A stretch of 29,499 bases of DNA from positions 1-29,499 of the IMG/VR virus record IMGVR_UViG_3300042924_001250. One strand, given 5' to 3'. Shown piece after piece: positions 11,101-16,432 of the stretch (the first letter of the stretch is position 1; each line of letters starts with the position of its first letter). Below the pieces are notes generated by a model that was given only the letters and a program-made list of their open reading frames with translations, did no database searches and was not told the origin of the DNA. Both the position numbers and the translations under genes were made by a program. This DNA is from a virus.

Positions 11101-13359
11101 AGCTGGACCGCCGACAGGTGCAGCTGGGCCTTCTGTAGGCTTTTCTGCCGCCGCTTCTGCAGCAGCTTTTTGCTCTTCCTGACGAGCTTTGTTAATGGCA
11201 ATCTGCTCTTCTTTAGTAGGTTCAATTGGAACTACCCTTACACTACCTCGATTAGTTTTTCCATCGTTTTCCCACTGCAAAGCCAATTTACCATCAGCAG
11301 AAGTTAACTGTTTCTTTTCAAAATCAAAAGTAGAATTTTTAAACCGTTCTTGATATTCATTAGTTAAAACAGATTTTGCTTCTTTTAATTCTTTTTCTAA
11401 TAAATTTTGATCGTTTCCAATAGCTTCAGCAGCAGCCTTAAATTGCTCTTCCATGCGAGCTGTGCTATCAGCAATCTTTTCTTCTATAGTGGGCGTTGGT
11501 AGTGCTGGTCCTCCAGTTGTAACAGCTTCTGGCTCAGTAGCTACTTCTTCTATAACAGGAGTTATAGCTGGTAAAGCTAAAAGCCTATCTGGGGGATACG
11601 CTAATAGCTCGTCTATATTGCGAATAAGGAATGGCTGCTCGTCCTGTTCTGGGAAAGCGTATATTTGTTCTCCATTAGAAAAGCGGGCTTCTGCATCCAG
11701 ACGTGACTCAATAGGCTCACCAAACTCTTGCAATTTGCCAATTAAATCTTCTACTTGTGCAACAGGTAGCGCAGCAGGAGTTTCTAAAACTGCAGGAGTT
11801 TCTAAAGTTTCTGGAGCTTTAGGACTTACTAGATCAGTAATTTCTTTGGCGAGCTCGGCTTGTCTTTCGTTTAAGAACTCTAATTCGCTTTCGCTGAGTA
11901 AGCGAGCAGGATCTGCTCTCCTACTTTCAATCATCTTAAGTTCGGCTTTAAGACTTTCTACTTGCTGTGCGGTTGCTGGGTCTAAACCTACTGTAGATAC
12001 CATAGCGGCTACTGGAGCTACTACGCTAGGAGGAATGGGAGAGGATGGCTCTAAAGCATCTTCTTCTGCCAAGGCATCTGGAGAGACTGGAGGTACAGGT
12101 GTTAATGTGGCATCTGTTGGGGGTACGGTAGGGGGGGTAGGGGGTAGGGGGGATATGGTGGGTGGTATGGTTTTTGCTGCTTCTTCCGCATCTTCCTTGG
12201 TCTTTGCTACCGCACCACGATACGCGCCAGGTGCTGCACCACCCATAGCGCCCAATACAAAGTTGGCAAACGACTCTTCGCCAATCTCTTTAATAACTGT
12301 TTTGTTAATACCTAAGTCTTTGGCAATACCTTCTAAGAACTCTTGCGTTCCTTCTTCTAGCGAACCAGCAGCTGTTCCAAGCGCAATACGCCCTAAACGA
12401 CTCTTGACTGGGCCTGTAATCAGCTTGTCAAACTGACCAGTAATTAACTTACCTGTGATAACGCCACCAAATGCGGCTACCGAACCTTGAAGCTGGGCTG
12501 CGTACTCAGCTGCTTTATCTATAACGACTTTACGAGCTTCGGCTGGATCTACGCCGTCTGAAATCATTTTTTTGAAATACGGGCTGGACTGCATTAGCTG
12601 CTCATCGCTGAGTTTTTTAACATACTCGGTAGCGTCTTGAACTGCCTCACCAGCACCCATACCAAAACCAACCGTACCAACGGCTTTGGTATTGCCTTTG
12701 GTCATTACCGCTGTACCAATGATAGGAACTAAAGAGCCAAGAACCTGTGATCCTTGTAAGGCATAGCCCGTAAAAGATGGGTTTTTACCAAAAGAAAGGT
12801 TTTCTACACTGCGATTTTGGATAGATTCAAGAATATTTCCTTCAACCTGTGAGTCGGCAATTGCCTTCTGTCCTGCTGCGGAAACGCTTTCTCGCAAATC
12901 TTCTGATACTTTTTTACCTGCATCAGCAAGCTGGGATAGCCCAGGAACGCGTGGAATGTTTGAAATAGCACGATCTAGCGTTATTTCATTCTGCTTTTGC
13001 TTTTCTTGTTGCTCTTCAAAAGACTCACCAGTTGCCTTCTTAACAAAGGCACGGGCTGTATTTGTCAGTAATTGTGCTGGTCCTGTACGCACCAACTCTT
13101 GCGCAAATGTTAGCGGACCAATCTTTTCAACGGGGGCTATGCCCTGTTGCTCTACTACTTGTCTTGGGATATTACGGGCAGCTGACTCTAAACCCATTGG
13201 TATAGCTGCGGTGGGGCCAACAACCCCAGACGCAAACATTTTTGCTGGGTCTAATAGCTGACTTGGCTGCTCTTCTGGAACAAGGGGATCAGACTCCCAT
13301 GGCGTTGAGGTTTCAGGAGGCTTGATAATTTCATCTTTTTCCCAAAAGTTTTTTGCCAT
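1..13359 (-). CDS. Giant polyvalent protein: zincin, N6-adenine methyltransferase, Strawberry-notch helicase, second zincin (partial, 3' end outside window)
   Basis: The frame is open from an ATG at 13359, preceded by AGAAGG, to the window edge: 4,453 codons with no stop found. Key motifs at 9438, 8187, 8004, 6420, 6009, 4656 and 2682 all fall in this frame. Order: glycine-zipper/hydrophobic N-terminus (residues ~198-245), proline-rich linker (~400-415), Lys/Glu-rich helix (~840-875), LPD1-like zincin (H1308, E1309, H1312), N6-adenine methyltransferase (D1725, N1786), Gly/Pro/Ser linker (~1905-2040), Sno-type helicase (K2321, D2451, R2899), second zincin-like motif (H3560) and a helical C-terminal part. 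This is the architecture called polyvalent proteins by Iyer and Aravind. These are found in phages and conjugative elements and are thought to enter the host with the DNA. Position after the ejection-type genes fits that; delivery and function are inference. The frame was read by eye, so a rare missed stop is possible. The true end and any further domains lie beyond base 1. Confidence 0.93.
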   Translation of the reverse strand, partial: MAKNFWEKDEIIKPPETSTPWESDPLVPEEQPSQLLDPAKMFASGVVGPTAAIPMGLESAARNIPRQVVEQQGIAPVEKIGPLTFAQELVRTGPAQLLTNTARAFVKKATGESFEEQQEKQKQNEITLDRAISNIPRVPGLSQLADAGKKVSEDLRESVSAAGQKAIADSQVEGNILESIQNRSVENLSFGKNPSFTGYALQGSQVLGSLVPIIGTAVMTKGNTKAVGTVGFGMGAGEAVQDATEYVKKLSDEQLMQSSPYFKKMISDGVDPAEARKVVIDKAAEYAAQLQGSVAAFGGVITGKLITGQFDKLITGPVKSRLGRIALGTAAGSLEEGTQEFLEGIAKDLGINKTVIKEIGEESFANFVLGAMGGAAPGAYRGAVAKTKEDAEEAAKTIPPTISPLPPTPPTVPPTDATLTPVPPVSPDALAEEDALEPSSPIPPSVVAPVAAMVSTVGLDPATAQQVESLKAELKMIESRRADPARLLSESELEFLNERQAELAKEITDLVSPKAPETLETPAVLETPAALPVAQVEDLIGKLQEFGEPIESRLDAEARFSNGEQIYAFPEQDEQPFLIRNIDELLAYPPDRLLALPAITPVIEEVATEPEAVTTGGPALPTPTIEEKIADSTARMEEQFKAAAEAIGNDQNLLEKELKEAKSVLTNEYQERFKNSTFDFEKKQLTSADGKLALQWENDGKTNRGSVRVVPIEPTKEEQIAINKARQEEQKAAAEAAAEKPTEGPAAPVGGPAVPMGGPAAPVKTKKKQIWFVVYKTGSQANGRVDKVDLNSEQEAKEYLNKTFTTPWQYKIKAKTIDVPIEEKPTGGPAAPVGPKEPKPPKVEISEEEKKAKEEEKKAKEEEKKAAEEEKAKKEEQKKKIAELNTNPMKIAMETGNADAVATLLYGHAVDENLHPVIFPEEMLLRIPVELSLVGQMEEQLVKNKFRITDRAVPATTDSAAYVGPERITISALYNPEKVSVQGGGAEFFNNRKGQITAAPLPKDATEKQKDALVTELLDLASPKKLLDIQSNPKNTFGAMMFKEGLVSKIKSPGDYLFELINLPSRAGGQFNTYIPSKAGYRQAIKLVIDDGKEELVRKLLVDYVTALQTLQAVFNEHSGVTPLYDALMTKYIKDTNADRTPDIYTPEGIDLKNKIEDVRLNQFIPKLYSLFSLDENSTDQTNRIVKKDAETPPELGNIIRRGMRDHRQGRDVDVQDFLQTFKFLPGGIDFGNWVNQSERTAHLNAIYDAMYDLADIAGIAPEMLGLNEKLKLAVGAQGRGGKTAAHFVPGANEINLTKTKGDGSLGHEWQHALDWNLRLVPNGKVLMSDTASTLQRMITVEKVEANLRSILTNTANSENNRNTPPKKAFFDAISNSRYGEAQIYPNSFTETQYYKDALALDRGREKPYWSTGVELLSRSFESLIFDLAKGGSPYLVGPTVADGYVTKKNGYLGTTYPAGKERPQINAIYQQMLDQIDPKTLEIKTYKLKNQIIEVEELGYVVVDQYYLDRGRLGGLNWFKTEAEAKQAKEERDGQEEILTPRLMQISKVNQSIINMAQRIDAIMEEMGLFKWPEIKNGSMAESMFYHMRQGWWPKNNRELAEYGIKAYLQSPELLGFNPAKNQREIDNYKIADFEGDRVKLKQTQEDFEAAAVRFISQVITDMRAEGSDTKAIYDHILGLYENQPSLDVKSVLSVSNNAYSTPLPIAYLAGMLSRVKSTTTVLDPTGGNGMLVVTANPKNVTTIEIDPHRVTNLQLMQMGDVIEGDALVKIKDIQDQKVDVVLANPPFGSLPSPVDVKSWTGQNYKIGTTDQLIAAESLRTMANDGRAVLLLGSHTKPNTITSTDKVFLDWLYSNYNVADHFELAGNLYRKQGASFPLRVLIIAGRSQTDNVYPSDFVVNRLTSFDELWSRYVQASDRSEKVVVGTRKQRGPAGGADRPSGTVPTGDNLQDGEPSGGVGRTGKGAGISEPLSPTGGVNVPPKSSGRGTAGGVRDTEQQQDSGEDQRGGPRGGEPSTAEGSDISGGEPGSELGGLSDLELDDIFNNLGKKLKTETTTPKGTPKGVSGPRAPKGTAKTKTVIPKELEGLGLESLLDELDAALNGKAPEITNKEPTPEDSDERLDKQAQEAMDRIAQNKKNTSNDPNSGLYSRKDDQEYANVKPIIQKVWEAVGQKITDTKQRIQAVYDLLIKKFGNPIKDYLRTYVNELRTTIQRRPKNQTPVQSEPIDTESRVVYLGKSRFASDGIYLPRAQSQHAYTALENLEAQVGNIDEFVAKELGYSSIQQMAKGLAGYQIDALGLAIQANKLGKGFIIGDDTGVGKGRTAAAMIVWAKKQGKVPVFVTLSDSLYTAMYADLMNIGHGDIQVAMTNSKSKIIKDVGEGKTELVFENNESKGDSKKLVEYITKNKKLPPGKDVLFTSYSQLNGGTGSSARQAAIASLVASGDAVLIMDEAHNAAGTPSDKDSMGQNAFFMSLLTGENLLGKDEETPEGWKPPPTVYLSATFAKRPDNMPLYIHTNLRYAADTPEDLTALFGKGVKTDVLQQISSEMLVESGSMIRRERSYEGVTMDFVIDDKNTARDTREVDKVTEILRSLVNADRALKEWIKTAAGTEAVIKLGPPGAYIGKVGPLAFKEVKGTPFTAVVHNYIGSLLLSTKTQTAVDMVVDKLNNNEKVVVGLQSTNGSALEDFVAQNNIKKGDEIPDFGWQTLIRRAVKSTTKVTLKSSVDKEMDKVVFIPNDLMPPSIRAGYENVDNALENFQSDLPAAPIDYIRTELEQKYVWTIDGKTHVGDTPPKGVKARNLVVKEITGRKNGIDYSGDVPKYVTLDNPSRTSMISSYQNGEESKAGPIDVLIINSAGATGISLHASVDAFDQRPRHMIVLQPHGDISVFIQLLGRIHRTGQVEWPSFTMLATGIPAERRILAMLRKKLSSLKSNTSGGSSSTKVDGVDFINMYGDVATAEYLNEHPDIQAFLNVNQYSDPADAAGSDLAHTASGTAGLLSSVDQKEFFDSIEASYIAAIDLRNATGTNALERRVLPLEAEIIKENLIEEGLDSSNPFLTDVVMAQFNVDIIGSIPTVQNIKDDISFALNGRTAQEVVNEIETELNSVYIEVRNQIVLKQQKIDEDIKNPTATEKDIEELNKLKTALDNQFATLNERKDRTLLALSDTFAIGNGFDSFILNSVPSAAVVIGIKVDKTRIGKSKTGNPYSPSNFQIIIKRNIPEGRISPTLATLEGTSIERSYPSRNPPLEDWFALKSVTGGRTTRYIALGNILRAAQLFDSSGGEIAKFTLNNTKEAISGVVMPSKYVPVAISEQAIRLRNPESAVQYLLAVWDSLLQKKYESTQLESYKDLSNSLQSLMLPNLPKYDESVGNMGGVILRGSAQSWQLRIDTYRPNSFKVTIAGDVPKKLITSPAIKNLIPGGLAKKGNKAYEMSGSDSLTDPEKIIALVKFLHKNYPATVEADNATFAREVMKVEFDDSESKKGLASRGPAEGGQTVEAVQAQVVPIKGITINVLQSVDELPDNTAPADVEGMWLSGRTIYLIADNLPNAKRVQEVLAHEAIGHALLEEMLGPKLMADLVKNVQSLEKTSRIVKEIAAKVDRTQPGLSPERRAKEIVANMAERGMYKIGLIQRVIQAIRNWLRSQGFTINFSDRDIVELLNFAENYFDRKGAVSFPSLEAAKVKTQAEINKERQQQKRENRVGYFSRDAEEKVDEFDKQFAEDGFNNTPIRASSTVKDTLLGGAKQAKQAYDNTIDAPAMAYKAMSGKLLRGITYVRNKNVWFGAGLELAERINQKAAGFAGKLRDGQGRAMASIAITNALHAGNIAVEVIRQGSLAFNIDSQMFQAIKRPFSMANVIIEKSKLIAREGEQRANDMIQMFFEAKRSKSINDEYQKIEQEIASLDAQRRAPELAEDQLNQILNDLLDAKQDLKQIGIAKKKVRMTEKQIDFYSKLDEKNPELRTMMENWTKVNQNMIDMMLFSKIISKKRAERLKGIKDYVPWYRIQDDMEDVHDNTTMGSVRSNTNIAKEKKFKDTEVNRDIDDIVDNMLHNVMTITRNSMRNYAANRVVDSYATRIKGRVAVFPKEGSTTNGAVRLNILRNGRRIIVEIKDPLIAESVTGMEDVAIPGMNILGMAANGLRRGITLWPEFQVRQLFMDAPTAALVSGVKNPTKLWGEVFAGFAKAVKGGDPIVELLQSYGIGGFQSYARTAEMELKQKIGLLENNKLDKLISKLDQIGDASDMAQRVAIYNRVLLETKTGKDGAFPNGDQMQALISANNIIDFKKRGSGRLAQFLTRTVSFMNAYAQQIDVLAMTLAGSGYTGKDKIAALKQLRNTAALFSFYVILYSLAVGGEDDYEELDDQTKVRNIYIPKSLTKFIGMDNGLLFPMHTSASFFFKSIPELTVNKVMKEGTENEMDNTRLRHALADAAIDSLLGPNPVPTGVKPLVEIGL
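2440..2772 (-). other. Second zincin-like motif (HEAIGH) of the giant protein
   Basis: Residues ~3530-3640. VLAHEAIGHALLEEMLG starts its histidine pair at H3560, giving HExxxH rather than HExxH. A helical stretch follows, with NWLRSQGFTINFSDRDIVEL. From memory, the same HEAxGH plus WLRxxGF arrangement recurs in zincin-like parts of other phage polyvalent proteins. Because the spacing differs from a standard zinc helix, catalytic activity is less certain than for the first zincin. Confidence 0.6.
4480..6552 (-). other. Strawberry-notch (Sno)-type SF2 helicase module of the giant protein
   Basis: Residues ~2270-2960. The Walker A segment is IIGDDTGVGKGRTAAAMIVW (K2321). It differs from a classic SNF2 GxGKT but matches the G-GVGKGRT form of the Sno family. 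The Walker B box is LIMDEAH (D2451-H2454), followed by motif III LSATFAK. The C-terminal half has SAGATGISLHA and motif VI QLLGRIHRTGQ (ending at 2902), then a TGIPAERR stretch like the Sno tail. All ATPase residues are present. It probably translocates on or remodels nucleic acid on entry, perhaps coupled to the methyltransferase upstream; that coupling is inference. Confidence 0.87.
7245..7622 (-). CDS. Possible overlapping gene in the methyltransferase-helicase linker (speculative)
   Basis: An ORF lies in the +1 frame relative to the giant gene. A TTG or ATG could start it at 7643 or 7640. The best start is the ATG at 7622, preceded by GGAG with a five-base spacer, giving 125 residues and a stop at 7245. 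The product looks protein-like: AVQIDQAEQYQQAIISKM, then VEQLVEFVIQNNSRIAEKI, amphipathic helices rich in Glu, Ala, Asn and Leu. The main frame here is a Gly/Pro/Ser/Arg linker. Caution: a G-rich main frame automatically yields GNG codons (Glu, Ala, Val, Gly) in the +1 frame, so chance is a real alternative. No family was recognised. Confidence 0.25.
   Translation of the reverse strand: MFKPVIVAKKSWWVPENNGDLLAVQIDQAEQYQQAIISKMANLAEEWGGLERALASANHYLRQEGSTYLPNPADVEQLVEFVIQNNSRIAEKINEGDPEVANPAPLKEAIYLVENQALNWEDFLT
7660..8277 (-). other. N6-adenine DNA methyltransferase domain of the giant protein
   Basis: Residues ~1695-1900. The SAM-binding motif I is DPTGGNGML starting at D1725, and the catalytic motif IV is ANPPFG with N1786. 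Both are intact and typical of gamma-type N6-adenine methyltransferases. The acidic residue after motif I (IEID) fits SAM ribose binding. No separate target-recognition domain was recognised, as is common in polyvalent proteins. The likely role is methylating the incoming or replicating phage DNA against host restriction; that role is inference. Confidence 0.88.
9070..9792 (-). other. LPD1-like zincin (metallopeptidase) domain of the giant protein
   Basis: Residues ~1190-1430 hold the run INLTKTKGDGSLGHEWQHAL. H1308, E1309 and H1312 form a canonical HExxH zinc site, and ELLSRSFES with E1415 could supply the third ligand. The upstream stretch (GRDVDVQDFLQTF, then FGNWVNQSERTAHLN) matches what I remember of the domain that precedes HEWxHALD in phage and plasmid polyvalent proteins. 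The zinc residues are intact, so activity is plausible. The substrate is unknown: self-processing of the giant chain and cleavage of a host protein are both possible. Confidence 0.85.
12119..12152 (+). other. Canonical G-quadruplex motif inside the giant gene
   Basis: Four G-tracts of 5, 7, 5 and 6 bases (12119-12123, 12131-12137, 12140-12144, 12147-12152) are separated by loops of 7, 2 and 2 bases, satisfying G3+N1-7. The G-rich strand is the template strand, so the mRNA is C-rich here and encodes a Pro/Thr linker. Folding would have to occur in DNA. Confidence 0.7.
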
Positions 13360-13379
13360 GGATTAGCCTTCTTTAAATT

Positions 13380-16010
13380 TTATGATTTCGTGCGTATTTG
13401 ACCATTTGGATCAATATACCGTTCACCTGATTTTAACTTATTGTATTGTTCTTGTGTTGTAATTTTTTGTGGAACGCCTTTTGCTGGGGCTCCTTTTCCT
13501 GTTGGCTTTACATCAGTTTCTGCTGGCATTTTTAGTTTAGGAATGTCCAGTTTATTCAAAAGATCTGGAGACATGCTGTTACGAGCAATCTCTTGTGCGT
13601 CTCTTTCTAATTGATCTGGATTATCTTTGTACTTTTTATACAAAGTGCCGCCTGGCTTGGCTCGTTTGGAAAGGTCTGTTCTAGCGTTGCTGAGCAGAGT
13701 GTTAAACGAGTTTTGAGCACGGACATAATCTGCGTTTGATTGACTATTTGCGGTAGCTGCACGGCTTGCCGCAGTAGCCTCAGCTGATGCCCTACGACCT
13801 AACATCTGACCTAGGGCGGTTTGTTGTGATCCCAATAGGGCAGATTCACGGGCAAACTGTGACTTCTCACGCTCACCAGCCTGCTGTAATAGAAGTTTAT
13901 TAGCATCCTCAACTTCACGCTGTGATCCTGCATAGCTCTTCAATCCTTCCATACCACCCAATGCTGCGTTAGTTAGGCCGTATTGGGACGTTCCAGCCAT
14001 CGTTCCTAAGCCTGCCATAGCCAAAGCACGATATGGTGCTGTTTCTTGGCTTTTTGCGAGACGGGCTTCAATCTGGGCTTCCCTTGCTTTAGCAGCTGCA
14101 AACGGGTCTGTAGCTTCCATAGCCTGTTGACGGCGCTTAATATCAGCCATCATCATGTCTTCGTACTCAGAATACTTGTCCGTTACCTTACTGCCTTTGG
14201 CAAACGCCACAATACCGCCACCTGCCATTTGCTCCATAGGAACCATATTGCCTGTAGGAATTGCGGTAATTCCTGCCATGATCTGGTCTGACTCTGGATT
14301 CATCTCCATGCGTCTACGAACCATTAGCTCTTTCTCAACCATATCCGACTCTAACGGAGTAAGACCTGGATTCTCCAAAAGCTGCTCTAACTGCTCAGTC
14401 TTCATCATTTTGATGTCGCCGCCAGTCGCATAACCGATTTGACCGCCCTTAGCGTATCCTTTGCCTACCATACCGCCCTTGGCCTTGAAGCCGCCTGACA
14501 TGCCGTAGATACCAAGAGCTGACATACCTAGACCGCCCAGCTGCGAACCCATGCTTGGAGGTGCTGTGTACATACTTTGTGCCGACTGAGACAACGGTAG
14601 ACCACGGAGCATATCGGACTGGAAAGCCAGTTGCTGATATGGGTAGTTGCGCTGCTTGAGGAAGTCTTGATAAGCCAAGTCCAGACCTTGCTGTGCTTGA
14701 GCCTGTTGAATTGCTCCAACCTTTTGCTGTTCTGCACTGATTGCTTGCTCTTGACCGAACTGAGTTTGACCGAGCTGACCGAGAGTGCTCGCGGCTTGAG
14801 TAGCCTGACCCAGACCTTGAAGTCCAAGTTGACCAGCGCCAGTAGCAGCCTGGACGCCTTGAAGTCCATAGCCTGCGCCTTGCATACCTTGTGCTGTACC
14901 CTGAAGTCCCAATTGTCCTGCGGCTTGCTGTGCCCCAACGCCTTGTAATCCAGCCTGTGCGCCCTGAATACCTTGACCGTATAAGCTACCAGCTTGTCCC
15001 AATCCTTGTAAACCAGCTTGTTGACCTTGCATAGCAGTGCCAAGTCCTCTTAAACCTGTCTCAGCACCCTGCATACCCAAACCAAGACCACCATAGCCTG
15101 CTTGCAAACCTTGAAGGCCTAACTGTGCGCCAAACTGTTGTTGACGCTGGGCATCTTCAAACGCCTTCTGTGTGCCAGTAGCTTGGATGCCTGCTAATTG
15201 ATTGCCTAAACTACGCCGCCCTTCCGCTTCTACAATAGCTTGACGACTACCACCAAAAGCTCCTTTGCCTACTGCTTGAGCTTTTTGCGCTTGTAAGCCT
15301 ATGTCAAAGTCACGAATAGCCTGAGACTTTTGATAGTCCACTGCATTTTGCATATAAGGAGACATGTATGCTTGAACAGCGTTTGGATCAGTAGCTTGAC
15401 GAGCAAACTGTTCGCCAGCACCAAAGCCTTGTTCAGCCGCCTGCACTCCACGACCACCAAAACCTGCGCCCATAGCGCCATATCCAAGACCGCCCATACC
15501 AATGTCAGCAGCTTGTTGTCCGAATTGTTGTGCAGTAGGAGCCATTCCAGCTGCTTGAGCACCAAATCCAGCACCCATGCCACCATACAGACCAGCTTGA
15601 CGTGCAGTTTGTTGTGCCCTTTGTAACGCTTGTTGCGCACCTAGGCCGCCATATAGTTGTCCTGTTGCGCCATAACCTAATGCCTCTTGTCCTAATTGCC
15701 CTGCCTGACCTTGCATTCCAATAGCTCCAAGACCAGCTTGACCTGCTAAATTGGTTGCAGAACCAAGTTGACTGGCTGGCGCTTGATTAAACACATTAGC
15801 AAAAGCGTTCTTTTGATTTTGATTAAAATCAGCAATGCGTTGACCGCCATAGTTTTGATATGGATTCTGATTAATGTCAGTCAAAGCCTCCGACTTACCA
15901 AGCATCGTCTCTACATATGGACGTGCGTATTCAGGTATCGAGGTATTCGTAACTGTCTGACTACTTGGTGCTGGTGCTGGCTGTCCGCCTCCGCCTCCGC
16001 CTTTACCCAT
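13380..16010 (-). CDS. Gly/Gln-rich virion protein, probable internal/ejection protein (876 aa)
   Basis: ATG at 16010 follows GGAG, two bases after the upstream stop. The protein opens with a run of six glycines (residues 4-9) and PAPAPSS. Residues ~80-200 are Gly/Ala/Gln-rich. Residues ~205-295 form a less repetitive block with SPYMQNAVDYQKSQA and AFGGSRQAIVEAEGRRS. Residues ~296-416 are GLQGLG/GLQGVG repeats. FLKQRNYPYQQLAFQSDMLR follows at ~450-469. The C-terminal third has KGGMVGKGYAKGGQIGY and then helical charged sequence. I recall similar blocks in structural proteins of environmental podoviruses. Its place just before the giant gene matches T7 gp15, so a DNA-ejection role is likely. 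It ends 20 bases before the giant gene's start. No enzymatic motif was seen. Confidence 0.8.
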   Translation of the reverse strand: MGKGGGGGGQPAPAPSSQTVTNTSIPEYARPYVETMLGKSEALTDINQNPYQNYGGQRIADFNQNQKNAFANVFNQAPASQLGSATNLAGQAGLGAIGMQGQAGQLGQEALGYGATGQLYGGLGAQQALQRAQQTARQAGLYGGMGAGFGAQAAGMAPTAQQFGQQAADIGMGGLGYGAMGAGFGGRGVQAAEQGFGAGEQFARQATDPNAVQAYMSPYMQNAVDYQKSQAIRDFDIGLQAQKAQAVGKGAFGGSRQAIVEAEGRRSLGNQLAGIQATGTQKAFEDAQRQQQFGAQLGLQGLQAGYGGLGLGMQGAETGLRGLGTAMQGQQAGLQGLGQAGSLYGQGIQGAQAGLQGVGAQQAAGQLGLQGTAQGMQGAGYGLQGVQAATGAGQLGLQGLGQATQAASTLGQLGQTQFGQEQAISAEQQKVGAIQQAQAQQGLDLAYQDFLKQRNYPYQQLAFQSDMLRGLPLSQSAQSMYTAPPSMGSQLGGLGMSALGIYGMSGGFKAKGGMVGKGYAKGGQIGYATGGDIKMMKTEQLEQLLENPGLTPLESDMVEKELMVRRRMEMNPESDQIMAGITAIPTGNMVPMEQMAGGGIVAFAKGSKVTDKYSEYEDMMMADIKRRQQAMEATDPFAAAKAREAQIEARLAKSQETAPYRALAMAGLGTMAGTSQYGLTNAALGGMEGLKSYAGSQREVEDANKLLLQQAGEREKSQFARESALLGSQQTALGQMLGRRASAEATAASRAATANSQSNADYVRAQNSFNTLLSNARTDLSKRAKPGGTLYKKYKDNPDQLERDAQEIARNSMSPDLLNKLDIPKLKMPAETDVKPTGKGAPAKGVPQKITTQEQYNKLKSGERYIDPNGQIRTKS
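14763..15125 (-). repeat. Degenerate GLQG(L/V) tandem repeats in the 876-residue protein
   Basis: Residues ~296-416 repeat short units such as AGLQGLGQA, AGLQGVGAQ, GQLGLQG and YGLQGVQAA about every 8-16 residues. The DNA shows recurring TTGNAGTCC-like words on the plus strand. The repeats favour long shadow reading frames in both directions, which should not be called genes. Confidence 0.75.
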
Positions 16011-16012
16011 AT

Positions 16013-16432
16013 CTATTCTCCAATCGGTAATTCATAAGTTACCCATAATGCCTTGTAACCATCGTTTTCAAACACTTTGCCCCAGCCAGGTCTACCAACT
16101 GATTCAATGCCGTCACATCCCATGTCTTTACCAAATCCTTGTAACAATGCCAACATGGGCGCCTTCCATTCTTTAAGATTTATACCGCCACAAAAGTGCA
16201 TACTCAATAGCTTTCTTTGTGGATAGGTAACTATCTCTGTTACTACCAAACCTTTAAATACTGGTCCATCGTAGGCCACCCATGTTTGATAATTTTCATC
16301 TAACATCCGCTCGTGAATATTGTTAGTTGTATATCTACCATACGTGTACTTTGCTGCTTTTTCTGCAAAAGGTTCAATTTTTTCCCAGCATGTATCAATA
16401 TACTGTGGAGGAACCATTGAAACTTCTATCAT
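16013..16432 (-). CDS. GNAT-fold-like small virion/ejection protein (139 aa), T7 gp13-like position
   Basis: The ATG overlaps the preceding gene's stop (ATGA, 16429-16432), suggesting translational coupling. The pattern is that of an acetyltransferase fold: helix IEPFAEKAAKYT, strands WVAYDG and FKGLVVTEIV, then KLLSMHFCGG, a helix, CDGIESVGRPGW and a C-terminal ENDGYKALWVTYEL strand. I see no clear acetyl-CoA loop (Q/RxxGxG/A), so it may be non-enzymatic. T7 internal virion protein A (gp13, 138 residues) has the same size and a GNAT-like C-terminus, and also sits next to ejection-protein genes. Fold assignment is by eye; the virion role is inference. Confidence 0.6.
   Translation of the reverse strand: MIEVSMVPPQYIDTCWEKIEPFAEKAAKYTYGRYTTNNIHERMLDENYQTWVAYDGPVFKGLVVTEIVTYPQRKLLSMHFCGGINLKEWKAPMLALLQGFGKDMGCDGIESVGRPGWGKVFENDGYKALWVTYELPIGE

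Noticed and set aside
11453-12436. 327-codon plus-strand ORF
   Set aside because: It lies opposite the giant gene and is rich in Ser, Ala and Gly from the Pro/Glu-rich antisense linker. No ribosome site or recognisable motif.
1-13359. Lytic transglycosylase domain as in T7 gp16
   Set aside because: No convincing transglycosylase motif (catalytic Glu with GLxQ and downstream AYN-type motifs) was recognised in the translated giant protein.
14528-15043. 171-codon same-strand ORF in another frame
   Set aside because: It is a shadow of the GLQG repeats in the 876-residue protein. Its Lys/Leu/Val/Ser-rich product follows from repeat codons read out of frame.
15299-15640. 113-codon same-strand ORF in another frame
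   Set aside because: Also a shadow within the Gly/Gln-rich gene, without a convincing ribosome site.
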